Positions 44,948 through 54,287 of a DNA stretch of 64,000 nucleotides are shown here, piece by piece (positions within the stretch are counted from its first letter, which is position 1; each line of letters starts with the position of its first letter). Location: positions 2,458,001 to 2,522,000 of the forward strand of contig NZ_CP016540.2 in NCBI RefSeq assembly GCF_001186155.3. Direction: 5' to 3'. Under the pieces are notes generated by a model. The model was not told the DNA's origin. It made no database searches and saw nothing but the letters and a program-made list of their open reading frames with translations. The translations under genes and the position numbers were made by a program. The stretch is from Planococcus versutus. GTDB taxonomy: Bacteria > Bacillota > Bacilli > Bacillales_A > Planococcaceae.

Positions 44948-44996
44948 TACTAAAACAAACGCCGCCATGAAAACCCATGACAGCGTTGGCTTTAAT
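44948..44996 (-). terminator. Possible terminator of the TPR-C39 gene
   Basis: Imperfect hairpin AACGCCGCCATG/CATGACAGCGTT followed on the minus strand by TTTGTTTT. Mismatches make it weak. Confidence 0.45.
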
Positions 44997-45001
44997 GCTT
45001 A

Positions 45002-48000
45002 TTAACCCTCTACAGCAAAAACATCTTCTAGTATGTCTTCAAACAATTCCTCTTCGATGGCAGTGGCAACAAACTGTTCGCCGCCTTCTTTTTTAAACAA
45101 TTGCGTGAGTAATTGTTTTGCTTGCGTTACTTGACCGCCTGCCATGGTGGCACGTGCCAGTTCATAACTGGCTGGCAAATAGCTAGGCAGTTCTCGTTGC
45201 AACGCATGCAAACGAGCGATTGCTGAAACACTGTCGCCTGTGGTAATCGACATAGTTGCGAGTGTTAAACAAATCCACTCGTTTACTCGTAACGCTTCTG
45301 GCAACCGTTTTTCAAAGCTTGCTGGTTTTTCGCCACGGCTTTCGGCGAGCACGTGCATTAAGCGCACATAACCGTCACTGCGATACGGATTCAAGGCAAT
45401 GGCGCGTTCGTAGCGTTTTTCTGCACCGTCCACGTTGCCGCGAATCACTTCTATATCCCCTTGCCATAACCACACATCCACATCTTCCGGCTGTTTGTTG
45501 CTAAGTTTTTCCGCTAGCTTGGTGGCTTTATCGAGCAATTTGTCCGATTGCTCCAGATTTGCTTGTTGAAGAGTGGCCTCTAGCCATAATTTTTCAGCCA
45601 CTGCGTGATCTTGGTGTTTCAGAAATTGACCCAGCACTCGAACTGCTTCTCCAGGCATATCGCGCGCCATGTAAAATTCAGCTAAGTGAAGCACGGGCAC
45701 AACACTTTGTTTGTACTTTTTCATGGCGTCATTGTATAAGGCAATAATATTTCCAAGCATCATAAAGCGCCGCGATTTGCCGCGCAACTTACCGAACAGA
45801 TTTTCCGAGTCGCCTTCTTCAGCTTCTAGCCACATCACTAATTGAGTGGCGCTATAGGTTTCCGCCATAGCTAAAGCTTCACCTGATAAACGTTTTTTCA
45901 ATTGCTTATGAAGTCTGCTTGTTTTTCGCAGCTCCACGAGTAGCCGAACGTATTCTGCGTAAAACGTTTCTTCTGTTGGGTCTTCAACAATCAACTCTTC
46001 TAGTAACATAACCGCCTTTTTGTGATCACCTTGTCTGACACAAAATTGAACATGTTGATAACGAGATGACAATGCACCGTTACTAGCTTCGGCTTTTAGT
46101 AACAACGACTCTGCACGTGCAACATCTCCTTGATTTTCTGCCAAATGAGACTTAGCGGACAACAGCCATTCTTCTGGTACTTGTGCCGACACTTTTTCTA
46201 AAACTTCCTCGATCTGCTGTCGTTTTGACTCATTGTCTATAAGTTCAAACAGCTCGTGCAACTCTACTGATAATGGCTCGTGTTCAAGTACATGTAACGC
46301 TGCTTTCAACGCACGGTTGTTGTCTTCTAGTGCCACATAACAACGCATTAAGCCTTCTTGAGCTGGTGTAAAACTCGGTTCTGTCTTTGCGCATGCTGCG
46401 AAATGGTCGCGTGCTTTAGTCCATTCGTCGAGTTGTTCGGCCAAACGCGCTAAATGGAAATGCGCCATATAAAAACCGTCCAACTCGATAGCTTGTTGAT
46501 ACAACACTTGCGCAAATCGCTGATGATCTTCCATTTCATAAACACTGCCTTCAAAACACAGCAGCACTGAATCTGCCTTGTTTGCACGGATCGTTTTAAA
46601 ACGATCCAATATGCGACTGCGAAATTGCGGGGCTTCTCCAAACTCTGCATATTGCTCCGCTAGTGAGTAACGTGTCACCCCAAGGCGCTCTAAGCCGTCT
46701 TCGAGCAATGTTAGCGCAAGCGCTTTTACTGTATCGTCTTCTGATTCTTCCCAAAGCATAGCAGCTGTTCGGTTGAAATACGCCGTATCGTCTTTTTCCG
46801 TGTGTTCCATCACCAATGCTTTAAGTTGATCGATGTGATTTTGCTTGAGCAACGCGTGCGCGATATGCGTGATGATATACAAATCAGACGGTTCTAGTTT
46901 CTGTGATTTTCGGTAAGCCACTTCTGCATCTTTAAACCGCTCTTGTTCCATAGCAATATGTCCGATATACATATGCAGCAAATCGGTTTTATCGCTGTTG
47001 TCGATGCCTTCTTGAAGCACGGTTTCAGCTTGTTGCCACTGTTTTGCATCCATGTGCATTTCAGCAATCCGCAAATACGCAAACGGCTCTTTTGCATCTA
47101 TTTTTTTTGCACGTTCAAAAGCTTGAATGGCCGATTCTTCTTCACCTAGCGCTACGAGACAACGACCCGTTTCGTATATAAAATAGCCATCGTCTGGTTG
47201 TTCCTGTGACAATTCACGAAAACGCGACAACGCTTTTTCGTAAGCACCCAAATCAAATTGAATCAAGCTATGCGTAATGCGTGCATAAACGTCTGTCGGT
47301 TCTTGGTCAAGTGCAATGCCCGACCATTTAAACGCTTGATGGATTTTGTCTATTTCTAAATAACAACGAGCCAAATGACTATAGGCAATGGGCTGGTAAT
47401 GATCCAATTCAATGGATTTTTTCAACAACGGAACTGCATTCATGTGTTCATCTTGACTCATCAAAATTGCAGCTTTTAAAAATAACGCATACGAACTTTT
47501 CTTTTCTGACACAAACTCTAAACTCACAAGCGCTTGCGCGTATTCTTCTTTTCGAAAATGCATATGTGCCGCAACTAACGCCACTTCCGCATCTTTTTTC
47601 CCAAGGTCTCGGTACAACTTTTCGAGCCACGACGCATGAAGCTCTTTTGCTTTTTCTGAATACTGCGTTACTAGCCCCACTACCGCTCCGTAACGTTCTT
47701 CTGGATAGTGTGTTAAAAATTCGACGGCTCGATCTTTTTCATCACCGGTTTCTTCGTCTGCCCAAATTTCAAACAGCTGAGTGAAAAAGTGATGTTCTTT
47801 TTTGTTTACTAACGTCAAAAACGATTCTTGTGTTGGCAATAAGAACACCATACTCAATCCATCCGTTAATTTATACGTATCTGCAAGATCTTGATACGAC
47901 AATAAAAATGGACCTAAATCGTTTGGATCTTGAATGAGTAACGCTTGCAAGCGGTCATCATATCCGACAACAACTTGAACGTGTGCGGTATTTTCAATCA

Positions 48001-49150
48001 GCATACTGAGGAGTACTGGAATACCTGCATCAATAAACTTTTTATAAAGATCCAGCGTGCCTTTAAAATACCGTCCCGTAAATCCGAGCGACTCCATATA
48101 CGCCAACGTCGTCTGTAAATCCGAGCCCGTTACATCAAAAACGTGTTCGGCAATTTCGTCTTGCCCTTTTTTCATATCATAGGCTTCGAGCATGAGCGAT
48201 AGCGACGCCGGCACACAATAATTGAGTTTTTGAATGTTTGGCGTCAAGCGAATTTCACGACGTTCAGCATCTTGCCGAATTTCATTTTTGCCGAATACTG
48301 TTTTTTCAAGCACGCTTTGATGTTGCTGGACCCAGTCTTTTAATGCTTCCCAGCGTTCGAGTTTATACAAACAGTCGGCTGTCATGTGAATCCATGATTT
48401 TCGGTACCCATGATACGGATTTTCTTTCGTGTAAAGCGCAATCGCTTCTACTGCTTTTTGGTAATGCCCAAGGAAAAACAAGGTGCGAATAATATCTGCG
48501 CGGAATGTCCAACTGTCAGGCGCTAACTGTTGACCTTGTTCGAGTACCGCCAACGATTCTTTTTGCCGTCCCGTCATTGCTAACACATCGGCATACAGCA
48601 ACCTCACATAATGATTGCGTTCCGTCGCAGTGCTGTTTATTTCTTTTTCGAGTACGCGTTCTGCCTTGTCCCATTCCCCACTATGAATAAAATAAAAGCC
48701 TTCCAAGTCTGGCCAGACAAATCCCTTGTGCTTTTCATAAAGTGTCAACTGGGCTTTTGCTTCTGGCAAACGATTTAGCTGCGCAAATATACGCAGCAGC
48801 AGTTGATGTGCCGCTGCTAATTCGTCTTCTGAATCATTTCCAGATTCGACATCTTGCAGTCGGCTGCTCATGCGTTCTTCAGCTTCTAAGCTGCGACCCG
48901 TTTCAAGCAAACGTGCACATTGCCACGTAAACGTGCGCAACGTTTGGAAGCGTTTATGCGCTTGCGTTGCAAGGAGATGACTATATGTATGTAAATCCGC
49001 TTGATCCGCGAGTTTGATTAACTTAAAAAATTCATCTTCTGTTTCGAGTTGCCCAATAAATTCACGCACCTCTCGAATTGAACGTGCTTGCCATAATTGA
49101 TGGATCGCACTTATTACTTGTGTCGCTGTTTCGATTTTGTTCGCTTTCAT
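45002..49150 (-). CDS. 1382-aa TPR-repeat protein with internal C39-like peptidase domain
   Basis: Mostly tetratricopeptide-type helical repeats (many YxxL...A...P motifs, clear runs at residues 150-280 and 530-1350). Residues 305-440 differ: LNYCVPASLSLMLEAY with Cys312, TAHVQVVVGYDD with His390 and LIQDPN with Asp408 match the Cys-His-Asp triad of C39/papain-like peptidases. There is no signal peptide or membrane segment, so it appears cytoplasmic, unlike C39 domains of bacteriocin exporters. Substrate unknown; the repeats probably recruit partners. Single gene, 220-bp leader region without recognised features. Confidence 0.78.
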   Translation of the reverse strand: MKANKIETATQVISAIHQLWQARSIREVREFIGQLETEDEFFKLIKLADQADLHTYSHLLATQAHKRFQTLRTFTWQCARLLETGRSLEAEERMSSRLQDVESGNDSEDELAAAHQLLLRIFAQLNRLPEAKAQLTLYEKHKGFVWPDLEGFYFIHSGEWDKAERVLEKEINSTATERNHYVRLLYADVLAMTGRQKESLAVLEQGQQLAPDSWTFRADIIRTLFFLGHYQKAVEAIALYTKENPYHGYRKSWIHMTADCLYKLERWEALKDWVQQHQSVLEKTVFGKNEIRQDAERREIRLTPNIQKLNYCVPASLSLMLEAYDMKKGQDEIAEHVFDVTGSDLQTTLAYMESLGFTGRYFKGTLDLYKKFIDAGIPVLLSMLIENTAHVQVVVGYDDRLQALLIQDPNDLGPFLLSYQDLADTYKLTDGLSMVFLLPTQESFLTLVNKKEHHFFTQLFEIWADEETGDEKDRAVEFLTHYPEERYGAVVGLVTQYSEKAKELHASWLEKLYRDLGKKDAEVALVAAHMHFRKEEYAQALVSLEFVSEKKSSYALFLKAAILMSQDEHMNAVPLLKKSIELDHYQPIAYSHLARCYLEIDKIHQAFKWSGIALDQEPTDVYARITHSLIQFDLGAYEKALSRFRELSQEQPDDGYFIYETGRCLVALGEEESAIQAFERAKKIDAKEPFAYLRIAEMHMDAKQWQQAETVLQEGIDNSDKTDLLHMYIGHIAMEQERFKDAEVAYRKSQKLEPSDLYIITHIAHALLKQNHIDQLKALVMEHTEKDDTAYFNRTAAMLWEESEDDTVKALALTLLEDGLERLGVTRYSLAEQYAEFGEAPQFRSRILDRFKTIRANKADSVLLCFEGSVYEMEDHQRFAQVLYQQAIELDGFYMAHFHLARLAEQLDEWTKARDHFAACAKTEPSFTPAQEGLMRCYVALEDNNRALKAALHVLEHEPLSVELHELFELIDNESKRQQIEEVLEKVSAQVPEEWLLSAKSHLAENQGDVARAESLLLKAEASNGALSSRYQHVQFCVRQGDHKKAVMLLEELIVEDPTEETFYAEYVRLLVELRKTSRLHKQLKKRLSGEALAMAETYSATQLVMWLEAEEGDSENLFGKLRGKSRRFMMLGNIIALYNDAMKKYKQSVVPVLHLAEFYMARDMPGEAVRVLGQFLKHQDHAVAEKLWLEATLQQANLEQSDKLLDKATKLAEKLSNKQPEDVDVWLWQGDIEVIRGNVDGAEKRYERAIALNPYRSDGYVRLMHVLAESRGEKPASFEKRLPEALRVNEWICLTLATMSITTGDSVSAIARLHALQRELPSYLPASYELARATMAGGQVTQAKQLLTQLFKKEGGEQFVATAIEEELFEDILEDVFAVEG

Positions 49151-49370
49151 CCCGTCATCATTCCCGCCTTTCCCATAGCCCCTATAAATGTGGTTGATTT
49201 ATTATATAGTGGAAAATTCTAGTGCGCAATACAAATTCAGGGTTTTAGAGAAATTTAGCTGGAAGCCGTTTTGATCATGCCCCCGGGTTTAGACTGTACT
49301 TTACACCTTCTGCGTGAAAACGGCCAAACACAAAAAAACCAACTCTTTCTATAGAAGAAAGTCATCGGTT

Positions 49371-49856
49371 TTAGTTGGATTTATCGTCTGAAAACACATC
49401 TCCGATTTTTTGTAGCGTTGTCCAAAAAGCTGGCACCAAGCCGCCTTGTTCTTTTATATAACCGCTCAAGCGGTAGGCTAAGTAAATGCCGCCAATATCA
49501 ATTAACACATCTGTTAGTCTGCCGGTTCGGTGAAAAAACAACTGCAAAACTTCTGTGAAAAACGCAAACAAACTGCACAACACAATCGCCTTTGTATTGT
49601 CGCCAATACTGCGAGCGGCAAGCCAAAATAATATTGCGAACGATATGACATGTCCTATTTTTTGAAATACGTACAATCGACTGTCTAAGTGGATGCTGCT
49701 CAGATCAAACAAATCCGAGAAGTCAGGAAATAAATAAAGATCAAAGTTTATTTCACGCGCAAACAGCAAGGCTTGGAAATTGAAGTTATTGGTCGCCACT
49801 AAAATGCACAGCGCCCAAAAAATGACCGGTATGTGCTTTGTTTTCAATTTTCTCAT
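49371..49856 (-). CDS. VanZ-family membrane protein (second copy)
   Basis: 161 residues from ATG 49856 (a GTG five codons earlier lacks a ribosome site). Four hydrophobic segments, with FQKIGHVISFAILFW and TEVLQLFFHRTGRLTDVLID as VanZ marks. More diverged from the family norm than 25001-25477. A weak hairpin at 49335-49378 overlaps its stop codon. Confidence 0.8.
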   Translation of the reverse strand: MRKLKTKHIPVIFWALCILVATNNFNFQALLFAREINFDLYLFPDFSDLFDLSSIHLDSRLYVFQKIGHVISFAILFWLAARSIGDNTKAIVLCSLFAFFTEVLQLFFHRTGRLTDVLIDIGGIYLAYRLSGYIKEQGGLVPAFWTTLQKIGDVFSDDKSN

Positions 49857-49926
49857 CACATCAATTCCCACTTTTTTATCTCTACTTAGTATAAGTCGCG
49901 TGATTCCAAATAACTAGTGCTTCCCT

Positions 49927-49957
49927 ACAAAAAAAAAGAGCAGCACAGAGCCGCTCT
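49927..49957 (-). terminator. Terminator of monooxygenase gene
   Basis: AAGAGC/GCTCTT with adjoining A- and T-runs, 17 bp past the stop at 49974. Confidence 0.6.
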
Positions 49958-49973
49958 TTTGAGATCAAACCGA

Positions 49974-50270
49974 TTACATGTTGATAGGTTCCGCGCTGTA
50001 CACATTCAACTCAATGGGAGCTGCCATAAATGCGGCTGCTTGTTTAGAGAATGCTTGGAAGTGTTCGCTTTTGTTGTGAACTTGAGTTGCGGCTGCGTCT
50101 TCCCATAGTTCAACCATTGTGTAATGGCAGTCGCGGTCAGTTGATTTTTTTAAATCGTAGCTGACGTTGCCTGTTTCTTTTCGGGATCCTTCTACTACTG
50201 CTCGAGCTGCTTTTAAAAATGCCTGTTCTTGATCAGGTTGTACTTGTAAGTTGGCGTGAATAATAATCAT
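49974..50270 (-). CDS. Antibiotic biosynthesis monooxygenase-domain protein (YgiN-like)
   Basis: 98 residues: MIIIHANLQVQPDQEQAFLK, then SYDLKKSTDRDCHYTMVELWEDAAATQVH and a late HFQAF, the ABM ferredoxin-like fold. Members act on quinones or small aromatics as dimers, usually without metal or cofactor. It lies 37 bp after the MarR gene and is probably controlled by it (inference). Confidence 0.87.
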   Translation of the reverse strand: MIIIHANLQVQPDQEQAFLKAARAVVEGSRKETGNVSYDLKKSTDRDCHYTMVELWEDAAATQVHNKSEHFQAFSKQAAAFMAAPIELNVYSAEPINM

Positions 50271-50307
50271 TGGGATTCATCCTTTGTGTTTTTATTTGGT
50301 GGAGCTA

Positions 50308-50736
50308 TTAGTACTCGCTTATGTTGTGCTGCATGCGATTGAGCATGCCAGACAAGTGTTCGATTTCTTCATCTGTAAAATCATTGAGCAGTTGGTTGAC
50401 AAAGCCCATATTTTCTTTCCGGTAACCAATAATTTGAGTGCGCCCTTGGGCTGTCAAACTAACAAAAATCACACGGTTATCGGCAGAACTTCTTTTTCTT
50501 GTCACCATGCCATCTGATTCAAGTTGTTTCAAGTGACGCGTAACAGCGGCACCATCAATGTTAACGGCTTTTTGAAGAGTTGATTGGTTGATTTCGTCTG
50601 TATTGTAAAGCTGGTAAAGCAATTCGTAGCGCGATGCACTAATGCCTGTACAGCGTTCAAATTTTGGACTGAGTTGATTGGTTAGTCCTTTGAATAACTG
50701 CAAGATTTGCTCTTGCTTTGAAAATGAACATGCCAT
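50308..50736 (-). CDS. MarR-family transcriptional regulator
   Basis: 142 residues with the winged-helix core: QLYNTDEINQSTLQKAVNIDGAAVTRHLKQLESDGMVTR, then RSSADNRVIFVSLTAQG for the wing. It forms a unit with the downstream monooxygenase gene and neighbours the nitroreductase gene, a set typical of regulators that respond to quinones or other electrophiles. The inducer is unknown. Confidence 0.88.
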   Translation of the reverse strand: MACSFSKQEQILQLFKGLTNQLSPKFERCTGISASRYELLYQLYNTDEINQSTLQKAVNIDGAAVTRHLKQLESDGMVTRKRSSADNRVIFVSLTAQGRTQIIGYRKENMGFVNQLLNDFTDEEIEHLSGMLNRMQHNISEY

Positions 50737-50835
50737 CTACTGACCTCCTCTTTTATCGATCAAGTCAATTGAAAGGCGCATTCACTCTTCATTGACCATT
50801 CTCTAAACATAAGCTGAAATCAACCGGTTTTCAAG

Positions 50836-51483
50836 TTATTTCCACTCGGTAATGGTTTCAACAGGCAAGCGGTACGAGGGATAGCCTTCTGATAAGGCTT
50901 TGCCGATTGTCATCAACATCACTGGAACATAACGTTCTTTATCTAAGTCTAACACTTCTGCGATGTTTTCTTTATCATAACCGCCGATTGGGTTGGTGCC
51001 GTAGCCATGCGCACGGGCAACAAGCATCAATTGCATGGCTACTAAGCCTGAATCCAGCATGACGATGTCTTTCATTTTATCGTAAGGAGCATTTTCATAA
51101 GCAGGCTTGAAATAATCCAATTGCGCTTGCATGACGTCTTGTGGCATGTAGCCAAGTTCAACGGCTTTGCCATAAATTTCTTTGGCGTATTCGATGTTTT
51201 TCATATCACCAAAGACCGCGATGACCGCAGAAGCGCTCATCACTTTTTCAACGTTAAATGAAGTAAGCGGTCCAATTTTTTCTTTCCCTTCTTGTGTATC
51301 GATCACGACAAAACGCCAAGGCTGCATATTAATAGAAGATGGCGCTGTAGACGCTTGCTCAATGATTTGACTCATTTCTTCGCGGCTGATTTTCACCGAT
51401 GGATCATATTGCTTGATCGATCGACGATTGTTGACAATGTCATTAAAATCGTTTGTTTTCTGAAAGGTTTGTGTTGTTTGCAT
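50836..51483 (-). CDS. Nitroreductase-family FMN oxidoreductase
   Basis: 215 residues from ATG 51483, which follows AAAGGAGCACGACATTC. Marks: NNRRSIKQYDPS (FMN phosphate), SSINMQPWRFVVI, and AHGYGTNPIGGYD. The frame could extend to 51750, but the extra 89 residues read through the GTGCGTA repeats and are not protein-like. Reduces quinones or nitroaromatics with NAD(P)H. MarR and monooxygenase genes lie just downstream. Confidence 0.88.
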   Translation of the reverse strand: MQTTQTFQKTNDFNDIVNNRRSIKQYDPSVKISREEMSQIIEQASTAPSSINMQPWRFVVIDTQEGKEKIGPLTSFNVEKVMSASAVIAVFGDMKNIEYAKEIYGKAVELGYMPQDVMQAQLDYFKPAYENAPYDKMKDIVMLDSGLVAMQLMLVARAHGYGTNPIGGYDKENIAEVLDLDKERYVPVMLMTIGKALSEGYPSYRLPVETITEWK

Positions 51484-51633
51484 GAATGTCGTGCTCCTTT
51501 TTTTGTTAGATCTGTGTGATTCGTCATTACTTGACGCATCAACGATTGACGCCTCATTTAATATAAACTCATTTGCAGAGATATACAACGATGACGTCTT
51601 GGCGATAAGTTCGAACTGCTTTTTCATGCGCGT

Positions 51634-51742
51634 GTGCGTATTTTTCGCTGAGCGTGCGTAAGTTGTGTCCGACCGTGCGTATTTTTCGTTGAACGTGCAT
51701 AAGTTCCACCCGACCGTGCGTATTTCTCTAGAACCGTGCATA
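51634..51742. repeat. GTGCGTA array 1 (six cores)
   Basis: Cores at 51634, 51654, 51675, 51695, 51716 and 51736, spaced 20, 21, 20, 21, 20. Two unit types alternate: one reads GTGCGTATTTTTCGTTGAAC, the other GTGCRTAAGTT and ends CCGACC. Confidence 0.9.
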
Positions 51743-51908
51743 ACGCACACCGAGTCTCGTGTTTGCGGTTCACAAACCCGATCAATTTCTCCAGTTCAAA
51801 AGAAAAGAACAAGATGCCTCGCTTTTCGCGAGCGAAAAGCACTAAAAACTTAGTGAAAAAAGTAAAGTCTACTGCTGGACATGACTTTTTTACGATTTTA
51901 ACTCAATC

Positions 51909-52017
51909 GTGCGTATTTTTTACTGAGCGTGCATAAGTTATGTCCGACCGTGCATATTCTTCGTTGAACGTGCGTAAGCCACCGCGGACCGTGCGTATTT
52001 CTCTAGAACCGTGCATA
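51909..52017. repeat. GTGCGTA array 2 (six cores)
   Basis: Cores at 51909, 51929, 51950, 51970, 51991 and 52011, again alternating 20 and 21 bp and exactly 275 bp after array 1. Confidence 0.9.
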
Positions 52018-52183
52018 ATGCGCACCGAGTCTCGTGTTTGCGGTTCACAAACCCGATCACTCTTTCCAGTTCAAAAGAAAAGAACAAGATGCCTTGCTTT
52101 TCGCGCGCGAAAAGCACTAAAAACTTAGTGAAAAAAGTAAAGTCTACTGCTGGACATGACTTTTTTACGATTTTAACTCAATC

Positions 52184-52251
52184 GTGCATATTTTTCGTTG
52201 AACGTGCGTAAGCCACCGCGGACCGTGCGTATTTCTCTAGAACCGTGCAGA
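52184..52251. repeat. GTGCGTA array 3 (four cores)
   Basis: Cores at 52184, 52204, 52225 and 52245. It matches the last four units of array 2, so two units were lost, and the last core is GTGCAGA. Confidence 0.88.
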
Positions 52252-52369
52252 AGCTCCGCTAATCGGATCTCGTCCAAACCAAATACCCAAAAATTCCGAC
52301 AAAAGCGTGAACTATCGGTTCAACTTCGATACAATGAAAACAGATGCACCGATTCAAGGAGGGTTTTTG

Positions 52370-53740
52370 ATGTCCACATTAGAAGAAATTGCCCAATCAG
52401 ACGATTATGGGCAATTTGAAGTGAAAGAAGTTTACCAAGCCGCTCAACACTTGTTGCAGCAGTTTCAAAAAACGCGCACTGAGCCAGATAAGTTAACTCC
52501 CCTTATCGAGCACTTGAAAAAACGTCTCGAAGGTCAAGCGGCTTACCCGCTTGCCATCTTACTTGAATGCAGCAAGCTAGGCGTTGAGCACCAGTTGCAA
52601 AAAGACTGGAACAGCGCAATGAAACAGCGCCAACTTTTCCTATTTGAAAGTCTGTATGCGCAGTTTAAAGGCAAAGTGCCACCCACGATTTGGAACCAAA
52701 TTTGCCTGAATTACGCGGAAGCACTGATATACGTGGGACGCTCTCTCGATGGTCTCGACGTATTGGAGCAAATGACCGAAGCCGAGAATGATCCATCGTA
52801 CGACCGTTTAGAAGCTGAACGCGGATGGGGATTATTGTTTTACTCGACTTTTTTACGCGATAAAGATCAACGTGCCGAAGCACTTCACTTGTCACGTGAA
52901 CTATTGCAAAGCGGCATCAAAAAAATCACCAATGTTAATGGACAGGCTTTGTACGAAGACCGCTTGAAACTTGCTGTCAAAATGCTTGAAGAAATCGGGC
53001 CGATTGATTTGACCGGCAACTACAAGCCAAACTTTTTCGAAGGCCGCGAGCGCGAATACCGCGACTGGTGTGCTGAGCACCGGTTACTTTTGAATGACAA
53101 CAATGAAATCGATCCAAAAGGCACGATGAAAATCGATACATTGACTTATCGCCACAAAGGTTCGGACACCGAACAAGCCTTGTTCTTGGAAACGTTTATG
53201 GACGCCATGATTACGGAATTTACTGCGCTGCGTTGGAATCTTTACGAAGCGCTTGAAAAAGAACCCAGTTCTGAACGCAACGAACAACTAAAGACCGTTT
53301 ACCGACAATCATTCACGCTGTTTTCTAAAGTGGCTCAGTTTGTGGGCTCGTACTATGAACTCGACTTAAAAAATCCACGTGCCGGCATGCAACGCATTTG
53401 GTTTGAAGACGAAGATCCCAAAAAACCACTCAAGCCTTTTATTCAAGACAGCAAAAACGGTGCATTAAAAGCGTTATACTGGTTATCAAAAGAACTTTTT
53501 GGCTACGAGCAATCGGCCGTTCAAAACATTGCAACCATTCGTGCGCTGCTTTTACGCGATCAAATGGAACGCAGCTTTGTTCACGTCATTACTCAAAAAG
53601 AAGAAATCGCCCAAACCGGCGATTTGCGCAAGCACCAACTGACACAAATCGAACTCGAGCGTTTGGCCATGACCACTACGTTTAAAGCGCGTAACGCGTT
53701 AACGTATTTGGGCTTTGCGATTGGGTTGGAGAAAAAATAG
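52370..53740 (+). CDS. LA2681-type HEPN-like protein with TPR-like N-terminus
   Basis: 456 residues from ATG 52370 (ribosome site GGAGGG at 52358-52363); a frame from 52307 lacks one. Residues 1-230 look like helical TPR-type repeats. The C-terminal half has FFEGREREYRDWCAEHRLLLN and an all-helical end with FKARNALTYLGFAI, which matches my memory of the LA2681 HEPN family. HEPN RNases need R-x4-6-H; here the Arg lacks a following His, so nuclease activity is doubtful. Single gene immediately after the GTGCGTA arrays, ended by a strong terminator. Confidence 0.6.
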   Translation: MSTLEEIAQSDDYGQFEVKEVYQAAQHLLQQFQKTRTEPDKLTPLIEHLKKRLEGQAAYPLAILLECSKLGVEHQLQKDWNSAMKQRQLFLFESLYAQFKGKVPPTIWNQICLNYAEALIYVGRSLDGLDVLEQMTEAENDPSYDRLEAERGWGLLFYSTFLRDKDQRAEALHLSRELLQSGIKKITNVNGQALYEDRLKLAVKMLEEIGPIDLTGNYKPNFFEGREREYRDWCAEHRLLLNDNNEIDPKGTMKIDTLTYRHKGSDTEQALFLETFMDAMITEFTALRWNLYEALEKEPSSERNEQLKTVYRQSFTLFSKVAQFVGSYYELDLKNPRAGMQRIWFEDEDPKKPLKPFIQDSKNGALKALYWLSKELFGYEQSAVQNIATIRALLLRDQMERSFVHVITQKEEIAQTGDLRKHQLTQIELERLAMTTTFKARNALTYLGFAIGLEKK

Positions 53741-53745
53741 AAACA

Positions 53746-53782
53746 CAAAAAGGGAACGTCTCAGCGGACGTTCCCTTTTATA
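53746..53782. terminator. Bidirectional terminator
   Basis: AAAAGGGAACGTC/GACGTTCCCTTTT perfect 13-bp stem between convergent genes ending at 53740 and 53795. Confidence 0.82.
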
Positions 53783-53794
53783 TTCCTCGCCGTG

Positions 53795-54067
53795 TTACGC
53801 GCGTTCGCTCTTCAACTTCTGGAATAACATATCAGCGCCTTCTGGACTTAAGATCAGGCCCGGTGCGAATTCTTTGTTTTCGTCCAACACTTCGCCGGTT
53901 ACGGCACAGGCTCCTGTCGCTTGGTATTTTTTCATCAAAATAAAGTCACCGTCAACGAAAATCTCCATCGCATCGCCTTCTCTTAAATTTAAGTTTCTGC
54001 GCAGTTCTACAGGGAACACCACACGACCTAACTGATCGATTTTTCTTACAACACCGGTGCTTTTCAT
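53795..54067 (-). CDS. AbrB-family transition-state regulator
   Basis: 90 residues. MKSTGVVRKIDQLGRVVFPVELRRNLNL is the AbrB/SpoVT swapped-hairpin DNA-binding domain, followed by a C-terminal multimerisation part (ACAVTGEVLDENKEFAPG with the conserved Cys). Length and sequence fit AbrB, Abh or SpoVT-like paralogs; AbrB and Abh are the closest. It probably represses stationary-phase genes. Divergent from the SDR gene at 54288. Confidence 0.9.
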   Translation of the reverse strand: MKSTGVVRKIDQLGRVVFPVELRRNLNLREGDAMEIFVDGDFILMKKYQATGACAVTGEVLDENKEFAPGLILSPEGADMLFQKLKSERA

Positions 54068-54287
54068 AAAATGCCTCCTTTGGTTTTTATCTATTACTTA
54101 TTTTATCTTACTTTAGAAGTATTTAACATATTTTTTTAATATCTATGAACGACAAATTTCTCCAGAAAAGCCTAACTAGTAAAAATAAGGCCCTTTCTAA
54201 AGCCTTTACTTTACGCAATGCTTTCAGAACGACTTAATCTATCGCAAATGGCGTATACTAGAGGTATTACACTTAGGAGGTTTTTTT

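Larger units (their letters stand above)
51484..52369. repeat. 886-bp intergenic region with tandem 275-bp repeats
   Basis: Two full 275-bp units (51634-51908 and 51909-52183) and a partial third (52184-52251). Each unit is an array of GTGCGTA cores followed by about 165 bp that carries hairpins GTTTGCGGTTCACAAAC, GCTTTTCGC..GCGAAAAGC and CACTAAAAACTTAGTG. The unit copies differ at scattered positions. Short ORFs in it repeat with the unit, lack ribosome sites and are not considered genes. The HEPN gene ribosome site is at 52358-52363. Confidence 0.9.

Noticed and set aside
51484..51750. N-terminal extension of the nitroreductase
   Set aside because: It reads through repeats, while ATG 51483 has AAAGGAGC and fits the family start.
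51665..52128. Two similar 62-aa plus-strand ORFs in the 275-bp repeats
   Set aside because: They follow the repeat, begin inside the GTGCGTA array, lack ribosome sites and look like translated repeat DNA.
51634..52251. Possible CRISPR array
   Set aside because: Cores are 7-9 bp, gaps 13-14 bp and the gaps are repeated, so there are no unique spacers; no cas genes.
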